This document shows positions 32,471 through 39,357 of a stretch of DNA of 57,600 nucleotides, piece after piece. This DNA comes from Chloroflexota bacterium. Lineage in GTDB: Bacteria; Chloroflexota; Anaerolineae; Promineifilales; Promineifilaceae. The notes under the pieces were generated by a model. That model saw nothing but the letters and a program-made list of their open reading frames with translations. It was not told where the DNA came from and searched no databases. A program made the translations under genes and the position numbers. The stretch is from positions 1 through 57,600 of the forward strand of contig JAGNBF010000022.1 in the NCBI GenBank assembly GCA_018004935.1, given 5' to 3'. The number at the start of each line of letters is the position of its first letter. Positions within the stretch are counted from its first letter, which is position 1.

Positions 32471-33673
32471 ATGATCCCCTCCGTATCCACCGAAATCAAA
32501 ACATTCCTTGACACTCTGCGTCAATTCGTCCGCGAAGAGATCATCCCCCTGGAAAAACTCTTTCTGGAGCAAAAATTTGGCGAACTAGAACCCCAACTCC
32601 AGGCTTTACGACAAAAGGCCAAAAGCCTGGGCTTCTGGTTACCCCAAATCCATGAAGAGTATGGCGGTATGGGCCTTTCCCTGGTTGAACATGGTTATGT
32701 AAGCGAAATCCTGGGCCAGACCCCCATCGGCCATTATGTGCTCAACTGTCAGGCCCCTGATGCCGGTAACATGGAAATCCTCATCGAATATGGCACAGAA
32801 GAGCAAAAAGAGCGTTTCCTAAAACCGCTCCTGGCCGGAGAAATCCGCAGTTGTTTCTCTATGACAGAGCCGGAAAATCCCGGCTCTAACCCCACCTGGA
32901 TGAGCACCACCGCCGTCAAAGAAGGTGATTCCTACATTGTGGACGGCCACAAATGGTTCACCAGTGCCGCTGATGGGTCTGCGTTTGCCATCGTCATGGC
33001 AGTCACCGATCCCCGCCATGAAAGCAAATACCGTCGGGCCAGCATGATTATCGTTCCCACCGATACACCTGGCTTCCGGCTGGTGCGCAACATTTCGGTG
33101 ATGGGCGAAACCGGCCACGGCTTTGCCAGCCACGGCGAGGTGCAATATGACGAATGCCGTGTCCCGCAAGGCAATTTACTCGGTCAGGAAGGGGATGGCT
33201 TTATCATTGCCCAGCAACGGCTGGGGCCAGGGCGCATTCATCACTGTATGCGCTGGATTGGTATCTGCGAACGCTCCTTTGATCTCATGTGTCGCTATGC
33301 TCTGTTGCGGCAAGTCGCCCCGGGAAAACCCCTGGCCACCGAACAAACGGTGCAAAATTGGGTGGTAGAAAGCCGGGCCGACATCAATGCCGCCCGACTC
33401 ATGGTGTTACAAGCCGCCCACAAAATAGATCAGGTAGGAAGCCATGCCGCTCGTGACGAGATTTCCCTTATCAAATTTTTTGTGGCGGGTGTCTTGCAGA
33501 AGGTGTTAGATCGAGCCATCCAGATTCATGGGGCGTTAGGAATGACAGATGATTTGCCGCTGGCTTACTGGTATCGGCATGAACGCGCCGCCCGTATCTA
33601 TGACGGCCCAGATGAAGTCCACAAACGCTCCGTGGCCCAGCGAATCTTTGAACGGTATCAGCGGGGGCGGTGA
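32471..33673 (+). CDS. Acyl-CoA dehydrogenase family protein
   Basis: 400 residues. FAD enzyme that introduces the alpha-beta double bond in acyl-CoA. Signatures: N-terminal helical domain, then SCFSMTEPENPGSNPTWMST (signature 1, near 125-145), the central beta domain with GHKWFTSAADGSAFAIVMA, and the C-terminal helical domain with RAIQIHGALGMTDDLPLAYWYRHERAARIYDGPDEVHKRSVA (signature 2 region; key segment near 350-385). The catalytic Glu in long-, medium- and short-chain types varies in position; I cannot assign chain length. AAGGAG precedes the ATG by 6 bases. Together with the thiolase it probably belongs to a fatty-acid or branched acyl oxidation unit. Confidence 0.92.
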   Translation: MIPSVSTEIKTFLDTLRQFVREEIIPLEKLFLEQKFGELEPQLQALRQKAKSLGFWLPQIHEEYGGMGLSLVEHGYVSEILGQTPIGHYVLNCQAPDAGNMEILIEYGTEEQKERFLKPLLAGEIRSCFSMTEPENPGSNPTWMSTTAVKEGDSYIVDGHKWFTSAADGSAFAIVMAVTDPRHESKYRRASMIIVPTDTPGFRLVRNISVMGETGHGFASHGEVQYDECRVPQGNLLGQEGDGFIIAQQRLGPGRIHHCMRWIGICERSFDLMCRYALLRQVAPGKPLATEQTVQNWVVESRADINAARLMVLQAAHKIDQVGSHAARDEISLIKFFVAGVLQKVLDRAIQIHGALGMTDDLPLAYWYRHERAARIYDGPDEVHKRSVAQRIFERYQRGR

Positions 33674-33708
33674 AAAAGGCATATTCGCCCCATTTCTGAC
33701 ACTTTCTC

Positions 33709-36528
33709 ATGAGTAACCCCTTTCAACCAACGCCGCAACAACAAGGCGTTATCGCTCACAACAGTGGTCCAGCGTTGGTGTTTGCCGTGGCCGGGGCAGG
33801 CAAAACCACGGCCATGGTGCATCGCATTGAACGGCTGGTGCGGGAAGGCATATTCCCGGCGGAGCGGATTCTGGCGACCTCGTTTGCGCGGGCCAATGTG
33901 AAGGATTTGCGCGAGGCGATGAAGAAATGGCCCCACTGCGGCCGCGTCCATCTCCGCACCCTACACTCCCTCGGCTACCAGATCATCCGGCAGGCGTTAG
34001 ACCAGGGCCTCGTGCGCGGCCTGCGCCTGGGTGGCGACGATGACGAAGAAGAAAGTGGTGGTCAATCGGTTCTCAGCAAAACCCTGACCGAAGCCCGGCG
34101 GCGCAACGTGCCGTTCAAAAAAGAGTTAGACGGGTTGGATTGGGTGGATTTCCTGGCCTACGTGGGGTATTGCAAGGGGAATCTGCAATATGCCCACCTG
34201 GAGAGAGCGAATCTGCCCGCGGCCGCGCACAAACTCGCTACCCAGGCCGAACCACCGCAAAAACTGGGCTGGTATCTCGACCTGTACCGCCTCTACGAAG
34301 AGATACGCCTCCAGCAAGGAGCTATCACCTTCGACGACATGCTCCTCACCGCCTGGGAGCTTTTGCTCCGTTTGCCCCCCCTCGCCAGTAAAGTGCGCGA
34401 AATGTACCAATGTGTCCTGGTAGACGAGTTCCAGGACATCAACCTGGTGCAATCGGAACTGCTCGACATCCTCACCCCGCACCGCAACTACATGGCCATT
34501 GGCGACGATGATCAGACCATTTACGAATGGCGCGGGGCGGATCCCCGTTTCATTCTGGAATTCGCCCAGCGGTACAAGGCCCAAACTTACCTCATCAACG
34601 ACAATTTCCGTTGTCCGGCCGCGCCGCTAGTGCTGGCGAATCAGGTTATCCAGTTCAACCAGAAACGGCATCCCAAACAGCTCAGCCTGACCAAAGGGTT
34701 TCAGGGCGAGACAATGATCCACCGGGTCAAAGAGGTGGCGACGATGGCCGGGGAGATTGTGCGGCGCATCGCGGCCGCGCACCAGCAGGGTCTCAGCTAC
34801 AACGAAATGGCTGTCCTCGTCCGCATCAACGCCCAGACCCCGTACATCGAGCAAGCCCTCATCAACCAGGGCATCCCCTACCGGGTACAACAGCCCTTCT
34901 ACGACCGCCCCGAAATCCGCACCCTGGTCGAGTACGCCCGGCTGGCCCTCATCGAGCAGTTGCTCCTGGCAGGCAAAAATCCGTTCGGCAAACAAGATAA
35001 CCGGGACAAATTCAGCACCGCCTGGAATAGCATCTGCAACCGGCCCAAGCGGTACATTTCGGTACAGGTGCGCGAGGCGATTGCGGCCGCGGTGCTCCAA
35101 TCGGGTCGTGCGCTCAGCGCCGTGCTCCACGAGTTTGCCGAGGAGACCGACGACGAGTGGCAAGCACTCCCTCTGCAAATCCTGGCCGAGGATCTGGATT
35201 GGTTGCGGCAAAACATGAGCCAGGACGCGGCCGCGACCCTGAAAAAGTTTGATGAGCGCATCGGCTACCAGGGGTTTTTGCGGGACACCAGCGGTTTTGC
35301 CCAAACCGGTGAAGGTCGGGCGGCCAATGTGCGGGCCTTTATTGATTATGCGAAGGAAAAGGGGGATGTGCTGGCGTTTATGGGGCAGGTCAAACAATTG
35401 GCCGATGAACGGGTGGGGCAAGAGGCGTACCAGACCGGGCAGGCCGTCTCCCTGGCGACTATCCACCGGAGCAAGGGGTTGGAGTGGCCGCTGGTGTTTG
35501 TACCCCAGGTCAATGAGGCGATTTATCCGTTTAACGGCGCGGCCGCGTCCAACGAAGAGGAAGAACGCCGCCTGCTCTACGTGGCCCTCACCCGCACCAA
35601 ACGAGATTTACACCTGTTCCAACTGGAAAAAGAGCCGCTCTCCCCGTTTCTACGCCAGGCCCAAAGCGACATTACCCTGCAACAAGTTCAGGCCCTCCAC
35701 CACGCTCTCAACCATCCCACCCCAGGCTGGCAAGCCACGGAAGCGTTAACTGTCCTGAAGCAGACGCAGGTGTACAAACTGGAACGGTATTTCCAAAGCT
35801 GGTGGCGGGAAGAACAGGCCCGGAAAGAGGCGATTGTGGCGGAGGTGGAGCGGTTTTTCGCGGCCGCGACTCAGCAGAAGGCTCTGGGGCAGTTGGGGTT
35901 GAGCGAGGAACAGACGGTGGTATGGCGGGAACTCGTGCAAAACTCAGTGAACAGTGAACAGTCAACAGTGAGAAGTAACCAGTTGTTAGTGACCAGTAAC
36001 CAGTCTTCAGTCTCTCAGTCTCTTAATCTCTCAGTCTCTCAATCTCTTTCCTACCCCGGTCTGGCCGAAATGCTGGCGAAACCACAACCGGAAGCCAAAC
36101 CGGCCAAAAAGAAGAAGGCTGAGCCGGAGAAGGAGCCAGAGATCATTAAAGCCGGGATGTGGGTTCAGTGTGATGCCGGTTGGGGGGAGATTGAGGCCAT
36201 TTTGGATGTGGTGCGGCGACCCGTGGCCCAGTTTGAACGGGGGAATACGTTTGTGGTGCTGAAGGTGATGTTGCGGCCGCGGCACGACGCCACCCCCATC
36301 GAAATTGACATCTCCGCTAAACGAATTAGTTTCCCGGCGGGCATGACACTGTACAGTTGTGGGCAATGCGGCCGCTTTACTACCCCCACCCCCGAACTCA
36401 TCCTCAAAGCCCACAACCGCTCGGCCCACGATGGTGTGGGGGCCAGCTACAAACCCGAAGCCACCGCCCAGCGCAAACTCACCACCCTCAAATTCAAGCC
36501 CACCCCACCCCCCTCTGACATCACCTGA
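33709..36528 (+). CDS. UvrD/Rep-family superfamily 1 DNA helicase with C-terminal zinc-finger region
   Basis: 939 residues. ATP-dependent 3'-5' helicase core: Q motif FQPTPQQQGVI, Walker A AVAGAGKTTAMVHRI near residues 27-41, Walker B LVDEFQDINLVQ near 238, motif III AIGDDDQTIYEWRGADP near 264, motif V TIHRSKGLEWPLVFVPQ near 585, motif VI EEERRLLYVALTRTKRDLHLF near 614. After the core, residues about 745-781 are translated from a heptanucleotide repeat also found in an unrelated gene. The C-terminal region (about 805-939) contains a lysine-rich linker, a strand-rich part and CGQC...HNRSAH near 882-905, a likely C2H2 zinc finger. The tail is not part of standard UvrD, PcrA or Rep. It follows the acyl-CoA dehydrogenase by 35 bp but functional coupling is unlikely. 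Confidence 0.9.
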   Translation: MSNPFQPTPQQQGVIAHNSGPALVFAVAGAGKTTAMVHRIERLVREGIFPAERILATSFARANVKDLREAMKKWPHCGRVHLRTLHSLGYQIIRQALDQGLVRGLRLGGDDDEEESGGQSVLSKTLTEARRRNVPFKKELDGLDWVDFLAYVGYCKGNLQYAHLERANLPAAAHKLATQAEPPQKLGWYLDLYRLYEEIRLQQGAITFDDMLLTAWELLLRLPPLASKVREMYQCVLVDEFQDINLVQSELLDILTPHRNYMAIGDDDQTIYEWRGADPRFILEFAQRYKAQTYLINDNFRCPAAPLVLANQVIQFNQKRHPKQLSLTKGFQGETMIHRVKEVATMAGEIVRRIAAAHQQGLSYNEMAVLVRINAQTPYIEQALINQGIPYRVQQPFYDRPEIRTLVEYARLALIEQLLLAGKNPFGKQDNRDKFSTAWNSICNRPKRYISVQVREAIAAAVLQSGRALSAVLHEFAEETDDEWQALPLQILAEDLDWLRQNMSQDAAATLKKFDERIGYQGFLRDTSGFAQTGEGRAANVRAFIDYAKEKGDVLAFMGQVKQLADERVGQEAYQTGQAVSLATIHRSKGLEWPLVFVPQVNEAIYPFNGAAASNEEEERRLLYVALTRTKRDLHLFQLEKEPLSPFLRQAQSDITLQQVQALHHALNHPTPGWQATEALTVLKQTQVYKLERYFQSWWREEQARKEAIVAEVERFFAAATQQKALGQLGLSEEQTVVWRELVQNSVNSEQSTVRSNQLLVTSNQSSVSQSLNLSVSQSLSYPGLAEMLAKPQPEAKPAKKKKAEPEKEPEIIKAGMWVQCDAGWGEIEAILDVVRRPVAQFERGNTFVVLKVMLRPRHDATPIEIDISAKRISFPAGMTLYSCGQCGRFTTPTPELILKAHNRSAHDGVGASYKPEATAQRKLTTLKFKPTPPPSDIT
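35941..36050 (+). repeat. In-frame degenerate heptanucleotide repeat inside the helicase gene
   Basis: About 110 bp of TNANCAG-type 7-mers (TGAACAG, TCAACAG, TAACCAG, TGACCAG) running into TCAGTCTC repeats. Seven bases repeat in register every 21, giving a seven-residue peptide periodicity (NSEQSTV, RSNQLLV, TSNQSSV). The same repeat lies in the FAD oxidoreductase gene at 39968-40145, in the same orientation relative to the gene. Confidence 0.9.
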
Positions 36529-36592
36529 TTCAGGCCCTTACGAGTCAACTTCTTGTACAGTTAGGATCGAAGATTAAATAACCGACGAAACT

Positions 36593-36735
36593 ACTGTGGC
36601 CGGTCTTCTGACCGCGCCACCCAGGTTATTTTTGGACGACTACTAAGTAATCGTTCGTTTTTAACTTAGCGGTTTGCTGTGGCCGGTCTCCTGACCGAGC
36701 CACCTATCTTATTTCCGAACGATTACTAAGCACCA
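36593..36735. repeat. Two tandem copies of the GGTCTCCTGACC-family repeat
   Basis: Two GTGGCCGGTCT(C/T)CTGACCG units at about 36597 and 36680, each followed by a TTATTT...CGA(C/T)TACTAAG arm. The pair fills the gap after the helicase gene; the remaining bases to 36780 hold a remnant end of the GGCATGGTTC element. Confidence 0.75.
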
Positions 36736-36758
36736 TTTGCCAACTTTTGAACCACGCC
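36728..36758. repeat. Solo end of the GGCATGGTTC element family
   Basis: AAGCACCATTTGCCAACTTT-TGAACCACGCC, one end of the 119-bp element with the remainder absent. Confidence 0.65.
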
Positions 36759-36780
36759 TCATGGAGAACCCCTGTGACTG

Positions 36781-37149
36781 TTATGCTTTTAACCAGGCCA
36801 GGGCTGACTCTTGATCAAAAAAGAGCGAGACGGAGTAGCCGTTATTGCGGCATACGATCTCGTAAAATTGCAGATTTTCTTTTAACCAGGCAGGCACAAC
36901 AACTGCCATTTTCAGAGCGTGCGATAGGCCTAGTTCGCCGTACCGTTTGGGCAGGTTATAGATGTCCATTGTCTGGAGCAAATCAGCCTCAATATCGCGG
37001 TGGTCCAACAGGCAACGCAAACAGCCTTCTTGTTTGAGAATTGCCGCCCCTTCATGCCGCATTTGTGTGGCAGACTCTATCTCCAGGACACCGGAAGTCT
37101 TAACATAAAGAATACCATCGGCCTTATCATAGGTCATTTGCCACTGCAT
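36781..37149 (-). CDS. Small SpoIIAA/STAS-like domain protein
   Basis: 122 residues. The start MQWQMTYDKADGILYVKTSGVL, ILKQEGCLRCLLDHRDIEAD and the final SVSLFFDQESALAWL have the strand-helix pattern of SpoIIAA-like or STAS-like proteins, often annotated in signalling contexts. No phosphorylatable Ser is certain. A GAGGT Shine-Dalgarno lies 5-6 bases before the ATG. It is a single gene between the helicase and the frameshifted secreted protein, both separated by repeats. No GCGGCCGC copy occurs from 36376 to 38211. Confidence 0.7.
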   Translation of the reverse strand: MQWQMTYDKADGILYVKTSGVLEIESATQMRHEGAAILKQEGCLRCLLDHRDIEADLLQTMDIYNLPKRYGELGLSHALKMAVVVPAWLKENLQFYEIVCRNNGYSVSLFFDQESALAWLKA

Positions 37150-37284
37150 TGTTACCTCTTACCTGGCATGCCATCATCTGATGATGGTGCAAAAAGTATC
37201 GGTTAATTTTACCCCATTGTTGGGATAACCAACCGTCCAGGGGTTCTGGCTCAGGGTGGAGGGGCAGGGAGAAACTGGAGACTG

Positions 37285-37319
37285 GTTATACTGCCAAAGG
37301 GCATAATCTGACATTTTCC
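37285..37319. repeat. GGGCATAATCTGA-family repeat, truncated copy
   Basis: GTTATACTGCCAAAGGGCAT-AATCTGACATTTTCC, identical to the start of the copy at 1543; the tail is missing. Confidence 0.7.
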
Positions 37320-37342
37320 CAGAGAGTGGCGGTTTAGGTCAT

Positions 37343-38336
37343 TCAATCATCGCCAGCTGTATCATCGGTACGATGACGGCGAGCCAGAATCAACAGACCA
37401 AAGATGGTCAGGACCCACAAAACACCCAGGCCACCATATTGATTGGTTGAGCCGCTAAATGAGTTGTACATCTGTAGGTGGGGGCGTGGAGGAAGCGGTT
37501 GGCTCCACGGTGGCCGTAGCCGTGGCAGTGGGTAACGCTGTGGAAGTGGCCGTAGCCGTGGGCAACGCTGTCGAGGTGGCCGTGGCGGTGGCGGTGGGTA
37601 ACGCTGTGGAAGTAGCCGTTGCCGTGGCGGTCGGTGTGGGTGTGCCACCACTCGTATCACAATAACGGATCGCCACATCGTCCACGTACCAACCCATACG
37701 ATTCACAACGGTGGTGGCATGGAGCAAAAAGTCTATCGTTACACTGGCATTGCCCGCATAAGCTGAAAGGTCAATGGGTTGATAAATATAGTTGGCCGTT
37801 GGTGTGGAATTGGGTGTACGCCATACTTGAGTACCATTCACACGGGCAATAGCAAAATCAAAGGTCTCAAAAACTTCATACCAATGATACCAGCTCAGTT
37901 CGATGGGTGCGGAAAGGGTGCTGAGATCAAAGGTTCGGCTCAGAATGCCGTCGGTATTGGCATTGGGGTAACAACCGTTTAAGTTGGTTCCCCAAACATT
38001 TAGCCCGGAGAAGGCTCCCGTAGGTTCTGGCCTGGGAGCGGTGTCACAGATCTCATAGATACCTGGCACGACCGGGCCATACTCCCAAAAGTTGGCTGGT
38101 CCAGTTGCTGTCCAACCCCCATTGTTGGTCTCAAAATCACTGAAATAAAACTCGGTGGGCACACCAACCGGGCAGGTTAACCCCCCATATTCTTGAGCAG
38201 GTGGGGACGACGCGGCCGCGTCATCCCCACCATTGGCCTCAGCTTCACCACTCCCTCCCTGGGCCGATACCAGAGAAACCGTGAGTAAAACCATTAACCA
38301 TAGAAGGCCAGCCAGCAATACATTTTTTTGTTTCAT
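37343..38336 (-). pseudogene. Secreted protein with C-terminal membrane-sorting tail, interrupted by a +1 frameshift
   Basis: The main frame, 38336-37455 (293 residues), has a signal peptide (MKQKNVLLAGLLWLMVLLTV, cleavage near SAQG), a beta-sandwich-like domain (FSDFETNNGGWTATGP...GWYVDDVAIRYC) resembling carbohydrate-binding or jelly-roll modules, and a Pro-Thr-Ala-Thr linker. It ends PTDVQLI-stop. In the +1 frame, straight after that stop, comes SGSTNQYGGLGVLWVLTIFG followed by basic residues (to 37343), a typical C-terminal membrane anchor. The intact secreted protein at 56136 has PTDVSL followed by its anchor, so the frames belong together. Removing one T from ATTTAG (37457-37460 region) restores a single 330-residue frame. 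This could be a mutation, a sequencing error or programmed +1 shifting. Confidence 0.75.
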
Positions 38337-38345
38337 CTTAATCCT

Positions 38346-38455
38346 CCTACGAAAATGTAGGGCGATTTTGTAAATCGCCCAGTGGGCGATTTACAAAATC
38401 GTCCTACAAATTTTCATTCCTCTTGGTGCGCTCAAAGCCCATGGGGAACTCCTGA
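38346..38455. repeat. Composite repeat: GTAGGGCGATTTTGTAAATC palindrome with CCCATGGGGAACTCC arm
   Basis: A long inverted repeat GTAGGGCGATTTTGTAAATC / GATTTACAAAATCGTCCTAC is followed by ATTTTCATTCCTCTTGGTGC and CCCATGGGGAACTCCT. The arm occurs inverted at 15108-15160. The same palindrome is the core of the GGCATGGTTC elements. Confidence 0.7.
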
Positions 38456-38522
38456 AGAATAACGTTTGTCACCAACAATCTGCCGAAGGTTTATGCCAAT
38501 AATTGCCCAAAGGTATAAACCT

Positions 38523-38592
38523 GCTGGCCTTGTGCCTGCCCCATGTGGGGTAAGCACAAGGGTTGCCCGTACCCCGCGAAATCCCCAAGACC
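38523..38592. repeat. GGTTCTTTGG-type element, truncated copy
   Basis: Core CTGGCCTTGTGCCTGCCCC...AAGGGTTGCCCGTACCCC and the right end GAAATCCCCAAGACC are present; the left end is lost. Confidence 0.6.
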
Positions 38593-38602
38593 CACAGTTG
38601 GG

Positions 38603-38805
38603 CGGTTTAATCAGAGGACCGGCCACAGCAAATCGCCAGGCTAATTGCAGACGAGGGCATGGTTCAGGTCAGCTTTACAAATTTGTAGGACGATTTGGTA
38701 AATCGTCTCGTGGGCGATTTACCAAATCGCCCTACAAAGTGTTAAGCACAGCTTGCGGACTTTTGAACCATGCCCAGACGAGTAATAATCGTCCGTCATG
38801 ATGAG
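38603..38805. repeat. GGTCTCCTGACC-family repeat interrupted by a 119-bp element
   Basis: AGAGGACCGGCCACAGCAAA and TCGCCAGGCTAATTGCAGAC-GAG lie to the left (to 38655) and CAGACGAGTAATAATCGTCC to the right (from 38775). Removing the element and one duplication restores the AAATCGCTAAGTTAA..GGACGATTACTAA arm of the family. Confidence 0.65.
38656..38774. mobile_element. 119-bp MITE-like element, exact 8-bp target duplication
   Basis: Terminal inverted repeats GGCATGGTTCA / TGAACCATGCC, perfect over 11 bp. Flanked by CAGACGAG on both sides (38648-38655 and 38775-38782). The core is the double palindrome GTAGGACGATTTGGTAAATC...GATTTACCAAATCGCCCTAC. A 119-bp near-identical inverse copy is at 42539-42657 and a 95-bp copy at 44242-44336. 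Confidence 0.9.
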
Positions 38806-39010
38806 ATCAATTTTCACGAGGGCAATGGTAAACGTCCAATCACTCTGGGGAAGTTGAACTTTTAACTCTGCTAAAAAACCCATTACCAGAGAAAAGTTCA
38901 AATTCTTGACTGAACGGTTAGAGGCAACATTGAGGATGATGCACGATAGAGAGTTGAAGAAGGCATTTGACGAGAATAATGCCTATCAACATTATACCAA
39001 CGTATTGTAG
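38770..39010 (+). pseudogene. 3' remnant of an unidentified gene with a one-base frameshift
   Basis: Frame 1 from 38770 reads RRVIIVRHDEINFHEGNGKR and ends PITLGKLNF-stop at 38865. Frame 2 then continues NSAKKPITREKFKFLTERLE, ATLRMMHDRELKKAFDENNA, YQHYTNVL and stops at 39010. Deleting one T from the TTTT at 38860-38863 joins them into one protein-like sequence with strongly coding character. The 5' end is cut off by the 119-bp element; its terminal ATG gives a spurious start. I do not recognise the family. Confidence 0.55.
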
Positions 39011-39357
39011 TGGGCCAAACGGTTACTGACGAGATCCGCAATTCTCATTTTGAGAGGTAAACAGGTACTCGTTCCACCCTCTGCGTGGAATGCTCCCTAC
39101 GACACTCTACATCGCGTAGGACGCAGATCGTCCCAGATGGTATTCCCTCGCAGAGCGTGGGAATAAGTTCGGACACCTGTATTAATACAGTTATTTAATC
39201 TTCGATCCTAAGTGAGCGTCTAAAAATAACTTGGGTGGCTCGGTCAGGAGACCGGCCACAGCAAATCGGGAAGTTATTCTTGGACAGTTACTAAGCTGTA
39301 AAAGATTATGTGCCCTGGTGCCTCTCTGTGCCCTTTTTGGGTTGAGGCTTGTCTGGG
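39011..39357. other. Intergenic stretch with GGTCTCCTGACC-family repeat
   Basis: 39040-39180 is a segment with inverted CTGCGTGGAATGC..GGTATTCC..CGCAGAGCGTGGGAAT blocks, the look of another dispersed repeat. 39211-39296 is a complete GGTCTCCTGACC-family copy with about 22-bp imperfect inverted ends (AGTGAGCGTCTAAAAATAAC against AGTAACTGTCCAAGAATAAC). No gene. Confidence 0.6.

Noticed and set aside
37480-37640. Short-period tandem repeat that might be a CRISPR or minisatellite
   Set aside because: It encodes the Pro-Thr-Ala-Thr linker with codon-level repetition; no spacers and no cas genes.
37458-37665. Plus-strand frame of Val-Ala-Val-Gly repeats opposite the secreted protein linker
   Set aside because: It is the mirror of the PTATATA repeat of the minus-strand gene.
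38719-38901. 60-codon minus-strand frame overlapping the gene remnant
   Set aside because: Part of it is the 119-bp element; the forward frames give a longer and more protein-like sequence after one base correction.
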